The notes under the pieces: generated by a model
What the model was told of the DNA's origin: nothing
What the model saw: only the letters and a program-made list of their open reading frames with translations
Databases searched by the model: none
Assembly (NCBI RefSeq): GCF_014287955.1
Contig: NZ_JACOPD010000009.1
Location: 1-64,000 of the forward strand
Direction: 5' to 3'
Length of the DNA: 64,000 nucleotides
Source: Lachnospira hominis (ex Liu et al. 2021)
GTDB taxonomy: Bacteria; Bacillota; Clostridia; Lachnospirales; Lachnospiraceae
Translations under genes and position numbers: made by a program
Shown: one piece after another, positions 44,661-52,976 of the stretch
Position numbering within the stretch: the first letter of the stretch is position 1
Layout of the letters: each line of letters opens with the position of its first letter

Positions 44661-45347
44661 GTGATTTTGGAGAATATAGATTTTTTAAATGAATTTAATG
44701 GCGTGTCGGTATTTGTGCGTCTTATTCTGGCATTGATTCTTGGTGCACTTCTTGGTATTGAGAGGGAACGGAAGCAAAGACCGGCAGGACTTCGTACGTA
44801 TACGCTTGTCTGTCTGGGTTCGGCTCTTGCAGCAGTAACTAACGAATATATATGTACGATTTATCCGTCTGCCGACCCGGCAAGAATTCCAGCACAGATT
44901 GTAAGCGGAATTGGATTCTTGGGTGCCGGAACTATACTTGTGACAAAAGAGCATCAGGTAAAGGGACTCACTACGGCGGCAGGTCTGTGGTGCTGTGCAG
45001 CAGTTGGAATTTCGGTTGGTTCGGGTTTTTATTATGGTGCAATATTTGCCGGGATTCTTATTGTCGTTAGTCTCAGAGTTTTTTCTATTGTTGATAAGAA
45101 TTTTCTTAAATACAATAAATATATGAATTTTTATGTTGAATATAATTCAAAAGTTTTTATAAGGGAGCTTATATTTTACGCTAAAAAGAGCGGGTATCAG
45201 ATATTGGACTTGGAGATTACAAAAGACAGTTCAAGTGGAACATATTTTGCAACATTTCAGCTAAAGATTACGAATCCTTCATTAAGGACACTTGTGCTTG
45301 CATCGGTGCAGGAGCTTCCTGATTGCATTATTGCGGAGGAAATGTAG
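44661..45347 (+). CDS. mgtC: MgtC/SapB family membrane protein
   Basis: A 228-residue protein starting at GTG 44661 behind AAGGTGG at 44647-44653. LILALILGALLGIERERKQRPAGLRTYTLV is the signature of the MgtC/SapB family, followed by further hydrophobic helices (IVSGIGFLGAGTILV, GLTTAAGLWCCAAVGISVGSG, AIFAGILIVVSLRVF). About four membrane segments lie in the first ~150 residues and a small soluble ACT-like tail follows. MgtC proteins act in magnesium limitation and modulate ATP synthase or transport in other bacteria. It is divergent from the CgeB operon and not obviously linked to it. A short G-rich hairpin lies in its leader near 44619-44637. Confidence 0.9.
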   Translation: MILENIDFLNEFNGVSVFVRLILALILGALLGIERERKQRPAGLRTYTLVCLGSALAAVTNEYICTIYPSADPARIPAQIVSGIGFLGAGTILVTKEHQVKGLTTAAGLWCCAAVGISVGSGFYYGAIFAGILIVVSLRVFSIVDKNFLKYNKYMNFYVEYNSKVFIRELIFYAKKSGYQILDLEITKDSSSGTYFATFQLKITNPSLRTLVLASVQELPDCIIAEEM

Positions 45348-45516
45348 CATAAACACATGCATCAGAAAATAGTATCTCTTATATGTTTGCAAAATTACAG
45401 TGATGTGGGGTATAATAAAATCACTTATTAATGTGATTAATTGTTAATGTAATTAATATACACAGCGAATTTTTAACGTGCAAAAAATGTGCATATAAAG
45501 AGAAAGGGGTACAAAG

Positions 45517-46908
45517 ATGGCACAATATAAATCTTTTTATAAGCTTCTTGAAAGCCTTGCAGATAAATATAATGATAAAACAGCTGTTTTATATGATACA
45601 TTTGAAGTCAGCTATAGAAAATTATTTGATGATTCGGTAAAAAAAGCACTTCATTTGCAGCATTTTGACGGTAATAGAATTGCCATTTACGGACCGGCTT
45701 CATACAGATGGATTGTTAATCTGTTCGGAACGGTTCTTGCCGGAAAAGATGCGGCACTTGTCGATTTTTTTATTCCGCATGATATCAGATTTAAAATGAT
45801 TGAGAAAATAGATGCGGATTATGTGCTTTGTTCTACAAACCAGTATATTTTATCAGACGCCAATGGAATAATTATTAATGGTGCTGAAAATGATAATGTT
45901 GATGGACTGACATATAATGCGGATGATGTAAAAGAAGGAAATATTTTATTATTTACGGCAGGTGAAAACGAGTGTGACAAAGCGGTTGTTCTTACTTTAG
46001 ATAATATAATGAGTGCCATTAGTTATATAAATGCCCATTGCAACTGCACTGAAGATGATAGGGTTCTGGCACAGATTGAATTAAGTAAAATATTTGGATT
46101 GTTATACTGCCTTATATGGCCGCTAAGCTGTGGTGCATGTATATGTGTCGGAAGAGGACTGAGGCATATAGATGCTGACACATACTATTATGATGCAACT
46201 ATTCTTCCGGCCAATCCATCAATGGCTGAGTATCTGAAGAAGATAAAAGGATTCAATGACAATTTGAAAAATATAATAATAGGTGGTGCACCATGTCCGT
46301 ATCATCTGTATGAATGCCTCAGAGACAGAGATATTAATGTAAGTTCTGTATATGGAACATCTGAAAGTACAGGCTGTATTGCAATTAATTATGATGAGGA
46401 TGGTTCATATGAGCCGTTTGCGGATAATACGCTTAAACTTTCTGATGATGGTGAAATTCTTCTAAGTGGCGGATGTGTCATGAAGGGATATTATAATGAT
46501 GAGGTACAGACAGAAAGAAAGTTAAAAGGCGGTTATCTTCATACTGGAGATTATGGAAGAATTAACAGCAGTGGAAGACTTGTTATTACAAAGAGAAATC
46601 CGGCAATTATCAGTCTTCCTACAGGTGAAAAAATATGCAGAAATGTCATAAACAGAGAAATAGAATCAATTAATGGAATTGCAGAAAGCTATATAATGTT
46701 TTATGATGAGAAGCTGATTGCGGTAATATCTGCTATCGACAAAAGTGAAAAAGTTGACAGATTTAAGCGTAAGATAGACAAGTATAATGATAAGAAAGGC
46801 TACAGATGGGAAATACAAAAGGTTGTTCTTCTTGATATGAAACTGCCAAGAAAGGATGATGGCAGTGTTGATGAAGAGGCTCTTGAGAAAGTGATAGATG
46901 AAGCTTAA
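45517..46908 (+). CDS. ANL superfamily (acyl-AMP ligase/acyl-CoA synthetase) protein with eroded motifs
   Basis: A 463-residue adenylate-forming enzyme homologue. YGTSESTGCIAINY (motif A5) and LHTGDYGRINSSGRLVITKR (A7/A8) are recognisable. The P-loop-like motif A3, normally TSGTTGxPK, reads LFTAGENECDKAVVLT, and the C-terminal A10 lysine region (xxGKxxR) reads RKDDGSVDEEAL, so two catalytic elements look replaced. It may activate an unusual acid, or serve a binding role. A -10-like TATAAT sits near 45412-45417. The small helical gene at 47001 follows and may be in the same unit. Confidence 0.8.
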   Translation: MAQYKSFYKLLESLADKYNDKTAVLYDTFEVSYRKLFDDSVKKALHLQHFDGNRIAIYGPASYRWIVNLFGTVLAGKDAALVDFFIPHDIRFKMIEKIDADYVLCSTNQYILSDANGIIINGAENDNVDGLTYNADDVKEGNILLFTAGENECDKAVVLTLDNIMSAISYINAHCNCTEDDRVLAQIELSKIFGLLYCLIWPLSCGACICVGRGLRHIDADTYYYDATILPANPSMAEYLKKIKGFNDNLKNIIIGGAPCPYHLYECLRDRDINVSSVYGTSESTGCIAINYDEDGSYEPFADNTLKLSDDGEILLSGGCVMKGYYNDEVQTERKLKGGYLHTGDYGRINSSGRLVITKRNPAIISLPTGEKICRNVINREIESINGIAESYIMFYDEKLIAVISAIDKSEKVDRFKRKIDKYNDKKGYRWEIQKVVLLDMKLPRKDDGSVDEEALEKVIDEA

Positions 46909-47000
46909 GATTTTTCTCTTTTTGCCGATATAACATTCATGTAGATACAATATGACAGTTATTTGTTATATTTTAAGAAGAATAAAGGAGAGTTATAATC

Positions 47001-47369
47001 ATGGAAGATTTACGTACACAGCAGATAGAAGCACTTGAGGTGGCAGTTCCATACTGTGCAAAGATAAGCAATGCATTAAATAATCTTATGGAAGAGCTTA
47101 ACGGTCACAGACAGCCGGATACGGATGAATATATGAAGAGCACATTGAACGGGCTTAACTGGATTGTTGAAGTGTATAATGGAACAAAAGATCTTATCAA
47201 TAAAGACAGTGTAGTAATTAACAAAGAAGAGGTAAATAAGAGCGTTTTAGCACTTAATGCAGCCAATAATGCTAATGATGATGCTGCGAGAGTTGAGGCT
47301 CTTAAAGGACTTAAAGCTTTTGTTGATACATTTTCTGCACAGGCTGGGAAAGTTATATCACAAAAATAA
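47001..47369 (+). CDS. Small helical protein of unknown function
   Basis: A 122-residue, largely helical, acidic protein with AAGGAG at 46985-46990. It has no cysteines beyond one, no signal peptide and no recognised motif; YCAKISNALNNLMEELNGHR and the C-terminal VEALKGLKAFVDTFSAQAGKV are helix-like. It follows the ANL protein by 92 bases. A carrier, adaptor or flagellar chaperone-like role is possible from its shape and place, but nothing in the sequence proves it. Confidence 0.55.
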   Translation: MEDLRTQQIEALEVAVPYCAKISNALNNLMEELNGHRQPDTDEYMKSTLNGLNWIVEVYNGTKDLINKDSVVINKEEVNKSVLALNAANNANDDAARVEALKGLKAFVDTFSAQAGKVISQK

Positions 47370-47388
47370 AATATAAGTAATAAAGTAT

Positions 47389-47417
47389 TTGAAATGTTTT
47401 ATTGTTTGTGATAATAT
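47389..47417 (+). promoter_or_regulatory. Probable sigma-A promoter before the two-TM protein gene
   Basis: TTGAAA at 47389-47394 and TAATAT at 47412-47417 are separated by 17 bases and lie just ahead of the gene at 47444. Confidence 0.6.
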
Positions 47418-47443
47418 TATAGAAAAGCCCCAAAGGATGTTTT

Positions 47444-48166
47444 ATGAGATTATTGATAGATAGAAAAGATTTGGAATTACTACTTGAGAAAGATAGAGAG
47501 TATATTGGTAATAATGTTGGAATTGATACGATGATAGCGGCAATATCATTTTTGTTGTCAGTATTTACAGCAAATTATAGTGATTTGCTGGGAATATCAG
47601 GTATAGTGCTGAAAACAGTTTTCTGTATTATAGGAGTGGTTTACTTTATTAAAACAGTTTGGGATATTTTTAATATGATAAAAAATAAATACAATCACAA
47701 AGTTTTGTTTGAAAAAATTGAAGGGCTTGATATGATACAGCATAATCACTCACTTATAGTCATAAAAGATTCTTTTAGTGGAATAAAAGAAAGATATTTG
47801 CTTTATTATGATGAAAAATGGGATTGTAAACTTTTTTTGAATTATAAAACACAAGATAGAAATAATGAAGATGTTATAGTTGATAATGTTTCAGCTGATT
47901 TGGGAGTTGATAAGGCTGACATTAAATGTAGTTATGTGACATCAAGAATTCAGGAAAAATATTCTGTTAGTCATAATGAGAATAGGATATATAATCATCG
48001 CCTTTATGAAGTCAGGATTAGTGAATTTCCGGAAAATGAAAAAAATGATGATTTTATTGTTAATAAAAGACATTATTATTGGATGACTTTGTCTGATATG
48101 CAGCATGATGAAAATATAATTAAAAAGAATATGGAAGTCGTTGATTTTGTAAAAGAGACGATATAA
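47444..48166 (+). CDS. Two-TM protein with possible SMODS-associated NUDIX-like C-terminal domain
   Basis: A 240-residue protein. Residues ~25-70 contain two hydrophobic helices (TMIAAISFLLSVFTANY and GIVLKTVFCIIGVVYFI). The soluble part from ~95 has HSLIVIKD, LLYYDEKWDCKLFLNYKT, EKYSVSHNENRIYNHRLYEVRI and KRHYYWMTLSDMQHDENI. This arrangement resembles the two-TM plus SMODS-associated NUDIX-like proteins of cyclic-nucleotide defence systems, but I rely on memory of that pattern and no CD-NTase gene is in the window. It stands between convergent terminators as a single-gene unit. If the likeness fails, it is simply a two-TM protein of unknown function. Confidence 0.5.
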   Translation: MRLLIDRKDLELLLEKDREYIGNNVGIDTMIAAISFLLSVFTANYSDLLGISGIVLKTVFCIIGVVYFIKTVWDIFNMIKNKYNHKVLFEKIEGLDMIQHNHSLIVIKDSFSGIKERYLLYYDEKWDCKLFLNYKTQDRNNEDVIVDNVSADLGVDKADIKCSYVTSRIQEKYSVSHNENRIYNHRLYEVRISEFPENEKNDDFIVNKRHYYWMTLSDMQHDENIIKKNMEVVDFVKETI

Positions 48167-48200
48167 AAATAGGTGGCTATCGCATGACAGCCACTTATTT
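48167..48200 (+). terminator. Terminator after the two-TM protein gene
   Basis: A 12-bp stem (48167-48178 with 48189-48200) around a 10-base loop starts right at the stop codon. T/A-rich arms give U-tracts on both strands, so it may work in both directions. Confidence 0.75.
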
Positions 48201-48213
48201 CTTGTGTGGAATT

Positions 48214-48236
48214 TCAAAAACTCTTCATAAAGAGTT
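48214..48236 (-). terminator. Terminator of the minus-strand FliD-like gene
   Basis: A 7-bp stem (AACTCTT, 48219-48225, with 48230-48236) has a 4-base loop; on the minus strand it is followed by TTTTTGAAAT. Confidence 0.75.
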
Positions 48237-48242
48237 CATATA

Positions 48243-49508
48243 CTAACAATAATCATTAAACATCATTCCGCTGTAAGCAGAAAGATTATATGGGTCGTTA
48301 AAAGCATATTTTGGATTTTTGTATGCAACGATTTTGTTGTTTACATAATTCATAGGATTGGTTGAGATATCCTCTGCTTTTTTCATAAGGGCTGCTTTGA
48401 AGTTATTAAGCTCATTAAAAATATTATCAATTGTGCCATTGTGTGCAGATTCTATCACAGTCTGTCTGTCAACACTGACAGAGCCGTCATCTTCGACTTT
48501 TAAGCCATTATTATTTAAAGTGGTTCTGTATTTCGATGCTATTCTTGAAAATTCCAGCTTTAATCGGTCATTTCCCTCAAAAATTTTATTATTGTCGCTT
48601 TCTGTGACATTGACAAGACCATTGTAACCTGATATTAACTCGTCAATGCTGTCTGCAATGGAATTGTCGTCAGTGCTGAGACTGAGTGTTACAGGTTCGT
48701 CGGTTGTCTGTTTTAATTTGACGGAAAATGTTTTGTTGAGCATAAATTCATTGGAAGGTGAATACTGCTCGCTGCCATTCACAGAAAAAATTGCATTATA
48801 AGGATAGCTGCTTACCCGGTCCATGCCGAGAGTATTTATAAGCTCACTGTTATCGGATTTTATGCTGAAAATAGTCGAATGAATACCTGATATTCCTGTT
48901 GCATCAGATGTTATTACAAGTCCCTTGTTCTCAAGGCTGTCAGTCTTTACTTCGCAATTAAGGCCGATGTTGGAACGATTAATGAGACGTGCAATTTTAT
49001 TTTCAACATCATCATTATTTTCATCTTCTGATACGTTAAATTCAAATTCATATGTAAGGTTATTGATATTTAAATCAAAAGAATATGTTCCCGGCTTTAA
49101 AAGCTTCTGGTTAGGCTGCAAAAAATTTCCGGTGTTTACCTGATGGGTTGCAAGCTGGCTGACACTTATTTCAAGCGGTTCACAATCAGATGATGAATCT
49201 CCTATAAATTCAGCCGAAACAGCTTCCGGGTTGCTTGAAGATGCCGATTTTTTGAATGTCATCTCGCCACTTTTATCATCTGATAAATCTTTTGCAATAT
49301 AACAAAGCTGTCTTGCATGCTCTTTTAAATCTATGGCATATTTTTGTGCGGCAACGGAGAAATCAACCTTATATGTAGGTGTCTGACTGTTGGTTTTTAA
49401 AACTCTGCCATATGAATTCTTTAACTGGTTTTTTGTATGGGTATCATATTTAGAATTAGATTTCCAGCCATATTGGGAAATATAATAGCTGTATGCACTG
49501 CTAATCAT
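48243..49508 (-). CDS. FliD-like flagellar hook-associated/capping protein homologue
   Basis: A 421-residue minus-strand protein with a strong AGGAGGTGA six bases before its ATG at 49508 (a TTG just upstream is also in frame). The middle reads as a FliD-type filament cap protein: LEISVSQLATHQVNTG, GLVITSDATGISGIHSTIFSI, IFSVNGSEQYSPSNEFMLNKTFSVKLKQT, VTLSLSTDDNSIADSIDELISGYN. The N-terminus departs from canonical FliD and the tail ends in SAYSGMMFNDYC rather than the usual coiled end; full FliD is often 450-700 residues or more. It probably is a shorter cap or filament-associated paralogue. Together with the flagellin at the other end of the window it frames the modification island with flagellar genes. 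Confidence 0.7.
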   Translation of the reverse strand: MISSAYSYYISQYGWKSNSKYDTHTKNQLKNSYGRVLKTNSQTPTYKVDFSVAAQKYAIDLKEHARQLCYIAKDLSDDKSGEMTFKKSASSSNPEAVSAEFIGDSSSDCEPLEISVSQLATHQVNTGNFLQPNQKLLKPGTYSFDLNINNLTYEFEFNVSEDENNDDVENKIARLINRSNIGLNCEVKTDSLENKGLVITSDATGISGIHSTIFSIKSDNSELINTLGMDRVSSYPYNAIFSVNGSEQYSPSNEFMLNKTFSVKLKQTTDEPVTLSLSTDDNSIADSIDELISGYNGLVNVTESDNNKIFEGNDRLKLEFSRIASKYRTTLNNNGLKVEDDGSVSVDRQTVIESAHNGTIDNIFNELNNFKAALMKKAEDISTNPMNYVNNKIVAYKNPKYAFNDPYNLSAYSGMMFNDYC

Positions 49509-49516
49509 CAACAGTC

Positions 49517-49846
49517 ACCTCCTTGTCTGCTAATAATAATATATATATATGAGATTATGGAAAATCCGTTTTCCAAAAAATTCTTTAATATATTATATAG
49601 TATTAATCGGGACAGGGCAACAAAAACTTAATAGTAAATTTTTATTATTTACTTGATTTTTGGGATAATATGATGTATTTTATATGAAGCAGGATGAGAA
49701 AACATAAAAAAAGTGTTGACGCACTCTTGAATACTGTGCTATATTAGACTGGCTATGGAAGCGGTCTTTTTTTTATGCCTAAAAAAAGCCAATTGGTGTA
49801 TTTAATACACCTGCAAAAAAACTAGAAAAAATTGGAGGTGGAAGTT
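49517..49846 (+). promoter_or_regulatory. 330-base gap with rpmG-secE-nusG promoter and an inverted repeat
   Basis: No gene or tRNA is present. TTGACG (49716-49721) and TATATT (49740-49745), 18 bases apart, form the best promoter and face rpmG. A perfect 8-bp inverted repeat GGTGTATT/AATACACC at 49795-49802 and 49804-49811 (one-base centre) lies in the leader and could be an operator or a structure. A TA-rich run at 49531-49549 lies upstream of the FliD-like gene start. Confidence 0.65.
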
Positions 49847-49996
49847 GTGCGCGTTAAGATAACATTGGCATGTACAGAATGTAAACAGCGTAATTACAAC
49901 ATGACAAAGGATAAGAAAACACATCCTGACAGAATGGAAACAAAGAAGTATTGCAAGTTCTGTAAGTCACACACATTACACAAGGAAACAAAGTAA
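49847..49996 (+). CDS. rpmG: 50S ribosomal protein L33
   Basis: A 49-residue protein starting at GTG 49847 behind TTGGAGGTGG. The sequence has the L33 zinc ribbon [20 protein letters not shown] followed by [17 protein letters not shown], with four cysteines in two CxxC pairs, so it is the zinc-containing type. It opens the rpmG-secE-nusG transcript, the usual order in Clostridia. It is a component of the large ribosomal subunit near the E site. Confidence 0.95.
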   Translation: MRVKITLACTECKQRNYNMTKDKKTHPDRMETKKYCKFCKSHTLHKETK

Positions 49997-50019
49997 ACCA
50001 GCACAGTGAGGTAGAGACA

Positions 50020-50223
50020 ATGGGTGAAACTGTTAAAGAGACAAAACAGAAGAAAAACTGGTTCAAAGGTCTTAAAGCAGAGTTTAAAAAAATCATCTGG
50101 CCTGACCGTAAGTCCCTTACAAAAGAGACAGTTGCTGTTGTAGCTGCATCCGTATTATTAGGTGTAATAATAGCAATTGTGGATTTTATCGCACGTATTG
50201 GTATTGAATTCTTAGTAAAGTAA
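50020..50223 (+). CDS. secE: Preprotein translocase subunit SecE
   Basis: A 67-residue protein of the short, single-membrane-helix SecE type found in Gram-positives. KAEFKKIIWPDRKSLTKET is the conserved cytoplasmic amphipathic segment, followed by VAVVAASVLLGVIIAIVDFI as the membrane helix. It clamps SecY in the SecYEG channel. Between rpmG and nusG, as expected. Confidence 0.95.
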   Translation: MGETVKETKQKKNWFKGLKAEFKKIIWPDRKSLTKETVAVVAASVLLGVIIAIVDFIARIGIEFLVK

Positions 50224-50238
50224 GGAAAAGGTGATTAA

Positions 50239-50778
50239 ATGGACGAAGCAAAATGGTATGTAGTGCATACTTATTCCGGTTACGAGAATAAAGTCAAGGT
50301 AGACATTGAGAAGACTGTGGTAAACAGAAATCTTGAAGACCAGATTCTTGAAGTGGTTGTACCGCTTGAGACTGTTGTTGAAGTTAAGAACGGCTCAAAA
50401 AAGTCTGCTCAGAAAAAAATGTTTCCTGGCTATGTTTTAATCAACATGGTTATGAATGATGACAGCTGGTATGTAGTTCGTAACACAAGAGGAGTTACGG
50501 GATTTGTTGGTCCCGGATCTAAACCAGTACCACTGACCCCTACAGAGATTAAAGCACTTGGTATTGCACTGCCAGGCAGTGAAAACGAGAACAAACCTGT
50601 AGTTAAGTTTGACGGTAAAGTCGGCGACCAGGTTATGATTCTTACAGGTGCCTGGGAAGATACTGTTGGGGAAATCACAGGCATTAATGAAGGTAAGCAG
50701 TGTCTTACAATTAATGTTGAGATGTTCGGCCGTGAAACTCCGGTCGAGATTGGTTTTACAGATGTAAAACTGATGTAA
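50239..50778 (+). CDS. nusG: Transcription elongation/antitermination factor NusG
   Basis: A 179-residue protein of normal length. The NGN domain starts WYVVHTYSGYENKVK and includes PGYVLINMVMNDDSWYVVRNT and GFVGPG; the KOW domain reads VGDQVMILTGAWEDTVGEI near residue 130. NusG binds RNA polymerase to control pausing and links transcription to translation. AAAGGTG precedes the ATG; 15 bases separate it from secE. Confidence 0.96.
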   Translation: MDEAKWYVVHTYSGYENKVKVDIEKTVVNRNLEDQILEVVVPLETVVEVKNGSKKSAQKKMFPGYVLINMVMNDDSWYVVRNTRGVTGFVGPGSKPVPLTPTEIKALGIALPGSENENKPVVKFDGKVGDQVMILTGAWEDTVGEITGINEGKQCLTINVEMFGRETPVEIGFTDVKLM

Positions 50779-50799
50779 GAAGGTTCGCATAACGCGGAC

Positions 50800-50844
50800 G
50801 TGGGAGACACTTTGTTTATATTGGCAAGTGTCGCCAATTACCAC
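50800..50844 (+). promoter_or_regulatory. rplK leader resembling the 23S rRNA L1 stalk
   Basis: GTGGGAG at 50800-50806 and ATTACCAC at 50837-50844 bracket a 7-bp hairpin (GACACTT at 50806-50812 with AAGTGTC at 50826-50832). The outer GTGG/CCAC helix with an asymmetric internal loop copies the base of the L1-binding stalk of 23S rRNA, which has GGUGGGAG and AAAUACCACC facing each other. It likely binds L1 for autogenous control. Confidence 0.65.
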
Positions 50845-50868
50845 ATTTTTATTTAGGAGGTGCCTAAA

Positions 50869-51294
50869 ATGGCAAAGAAAGTAACAGGTTATATCAAATT
50901 ACAGATTCCTGCTGGTAAGGCAACACCAGCTCCACCGGTTGGTCCTGCACTCGGACAGCACGGTGTAAATATCGTAGAATTTACAAAGCAGTTTAACGCT
51001 AAGACAGCTGATCAGGGTGATTTAATCATCCCTGTTGTTATTACAGTATATGCAGATAGAAGTTTTAGTTTCATTACAAAGACTCCTCCTGCTGCAGTTC
51101 TTCTTAAGAAAGCTTGCAACATTAAGTCAGGTTCAGGTGTTCCTAACAAGACAAAGGTTGCTACAATTAAGAGAGCAGAAGTTCAGAAGATTGCTGAACT
51201 CAAGATGCCTGATTTAAATGCTGCATCAATCGAAGCTGCAACTTCTATGATTGAAGGAACTGCTAAGAGTATGGGTATCGTTGTAGAAGACTAA
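50869..51294 (+). CDS. rplK: 50S ribosomal protein L11
   Basis: A 141-residue protein, the normal L11 length when started at ATG 50869 behind AGGAGG at 50855-50860; a GTG at 50860 would overlap the ribosome binding site. It begins with the L11 pattern [33 protein letters not shown] and contains the RNA-binding C-terminal domain ([18 protein letters not shown]). L11 forms the GTPase-associated stalk base with L10. Confidence 0.97.
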   Translation: MAKKVTGYIKLQIPAGKATPAPPVGPALGQHGVNIVEFTKQFNAKTADQGDLIIPVVITVYADRSFSFITKTPPAAVLLKKACNIKSGSGVPNKTKVATIKRAEVQKIAELKMPDLNAASIEAATSMIEGTAKSMGIVVED

Positions 51295-51380
51295 TTCTGC
51301 AATGCTACATTTGCCGGGAATCCGGTAATATTTCATATGTATAGTTAAGAGTTGGATATAACTCTTTGTAATCGTAAAAC

Positions 51381-51415
51381 GTGGGAGGAAAGTCAAACCC
51401 TTCCGATAATACCAC
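51381..51415 (+). promoter_or_regulatory. rplA leader resembling the 23S rRNA L1 stalk (second copy)
   Basis: GTGGGAG at 51381-51387 and AATACCAC at 51408-51415 flank a small GGAA/TTCC hairpin. The same motif occurs before rplK, so each gene of the pair has its own candidate L1 site. The end of the motif is three bases from the AGGAGG of rplA, so L1 binding could block initiation directly. Confidence 0.65.
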
Positions 51416-51432
51416 TAGGAGGTTTTTTTATA

Positions 51433-52128
51433 ATGAAAAGAGGAAAGAAATACGTTGAGGCAGCCAAGAAAATTGACCGCCAGACATTATACGAAGCAAC
51501 AGACGCTATTGCGTTAGTTAAGCAGAGTGCAGTTGCTAAGTTTGACGAAACTATTGAAGCACATATCAGAACAGGTTGTGACGGACGTCATGCTGAACAG
51601 CAGATCAGAGGAGCAGTTGTTCTTCCACACGGAACTGGTAAGAAAGTAAGAGTTCTTGTATTTGCTAAGGGTGCTAAGGCTGATGAAGCTGAAGCAGCTG
51701 GTGCAGATTTCGTAGGCGGAGAAGAACTTATTCCAAAGATTCAGAACGAAAACTGGTTTGAGTTCGATGTTGTAGTTGCTACACCTGATATGATGGGCGT
51801 TGTAGGTCGTCTTGGACGTGTACTCGGACCTAAGGGCTTAATGCCAAACCCTAAGGCTGGTACAGTTACTATGGATGTAACAAAAGCTGTTAATGATATC
51901 AAGGCTGGTAAGATTGAGTACAGACTTGATAAGACTAACATCATTCACGTGCCAATTGGTAAGGCTTCATTCACTGAAGACCAGTTAGCGGACAACTTCC
52001 AGGCTATTATGGGTGCAATCGTTAAGGCTAAACCATCATCACTTAAAGGTCAGTATTTAAAGAGCATCGCTCTTTCATCTACAATGGGTCCTAGTGCTAA
52101 GGTTAACCCTTCTAAGTATGTTGGCTAA
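51433..52128 (+). CDS. rplA: 50S ribosomal protein L1
   Basis: A 231-residue protein from ATG 51433 (AGGAGG at 51418-51423); upstream in-frame codons cross the leader and are not used. Typical L1 segments: [56 protein letters not shown] and [20 protein letters not shown]1 binds the mobile stalk of 23S rRNA and is a translational repressor of its own mRNA in E. coli. Confidence 0.97.
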   Translation: MKRGKKYVEAAKKIDRQTLYEATDAIALVKQSAVAKFDETIEAHIRTGCDGRHAEQQIRGAVVLPHGTGKKVRVLVFAKGAKADEAEAAGADFVGGEELIPKIQNENWFEFDVVVATPDMMGVVGRLGRVLGPKGLMPNPKAGTVTMDVTKAVNDIKAGKIEYRLDKTNIIHVPIGKASFTEDQLADNFQAIMGAIVKAKPSSLKGQYLKSIALSSTMGPSAKVNPSKYVG

Positions 52129-52135
52129 AAAATGA

Positions 52136-52164
52136 TTGACAACCGATATATTTGATAGTATACT
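52136..52164 (+). promoter_or_regulatory. Strong sigma-A promoter for rplJL
   Basis: TTGACA at 52136-52141 and TATACT at 52159-52164 with a 17-base spacer, eight bases after the rplA stop. Confidence 0.85.
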
Positions 52165-52208
52165 ATCATACGTATGTGACAGCATAAGCTGTTATATAAT
52201 AAATATTT

Positions 52209-52334
52209 TGCCTAAGACAGCATGGTCCCGTAAGGGTTAAAGGTAATACGCCTGCCGAGGATGTATACACATTTTAGATGTGTTGATTATGTTTAATCAG
52301 TCCTTCTGTCTTGCAAAAGATGGAAGGACTTTTA
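52209..52334 (+). ncRNA. Ribosomal protein L10 leader
   Basis: The 5' untranslated region of rplJL carries the conserved L10 leader core (GGTCCCGTAAGGGTTAAAGGT and CGCCTGCCGAGGATG) and ends in a stem (52299-52306 with 52323-52330) followed by TTTTAG, an intrinsic-terminator-like attenuator. In Bacillota the L10(L12)4 complex binds this leader to repress the operon. Confidence 0.85.
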
Positions 52335-52409
52335 GATTTTACTAATTCCTTTTGGGCAGAAAAGTGTGCTTTGTGCATACTTTAAAAATCTAACAGGAGG
52401 TAATTATTC

Positions 52410-52904
52410 ATGGCAAAGGTAGAACTTAAACAGCCAATCGTAGACGAGATTTCAGGATACTTAAATGACGCAGCAGGCGTTGTATTAGTAAACTATCGCG
52501 GCTTAACTGTAGAGCAGGATACACAGCTTCGTAAGCAGTTAAGAGAAGCAGGTGTCGTATACAAGGTTTATAAGAATACTTTAGTTAAGAGAGCAATTGC
52601 TGGTACACAGTTCGAAGGAATGACAGAACAGCTTGACGGACCTAATGCAATCGCTATCTGTGCAACAGATGCAACAGCTCCTGCAAGAATTCTTAGCAAC
52701 TTCGCTAAGACTGCAGATGCACTTGAATTAAAGTGTGGTGTTGTTGAAGGCACATACTATGATGCTGCAGGAATCAATGCAATCGCAAGCATTCCTTCAA
52801 GAGACGAACTTCTTTCAAAGTTACTTGGAAGCATGCAGTCACCTATTACAAACTTTGCTCGTGTTATTAAGCAGATCGCTGAAAAGAACGAAGAAGTTGC
52901 TTAA
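52410..52904 (+). CDS. rplJ: 50S ribosomal protein L10
   Basis: A 164-residue protein with AGGAGG nine bases before its ATG. VNYRGLTVEQDTQLRKQLREAGVVYKVYKNTLVKRAI is the L10 hallmark; ELLSKLLGSMQSPITNFARVI is the C-terminal helix that docks L7/L12 dimers. Length is standard. It lies behind the L10 leader and is co-transcribed with rplL. Confidence 0.97.
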   Translation: MAKVELKQPIVDEISGYLNDAAGVVLVNYRGLTVEQDTQLRKQLREAGVVYKVYKNTLVKRAIAGTQFEGMTEQLDGPNAIAICATDATAPARILSNFAKTADALELKCGVVEGTYYDAAGINAIASIPSRDELLSKLLGSMQSPITNFARVIKQIAEKNEEVA

Positions 52905-52976
52905 TTGATTGCGGACATATTAAATTAAGGTTCATTGAAACCAAAAAACAGAATTAAAAAAAAGGAGATTATTACA

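Noticed and set aside
50430..50844. Two overlapping ~135-codon minus-strand frames opposite nusG
   Set aside because: Both are antisense to a strongly conserved gene and lack start signals or recognisable protein features.
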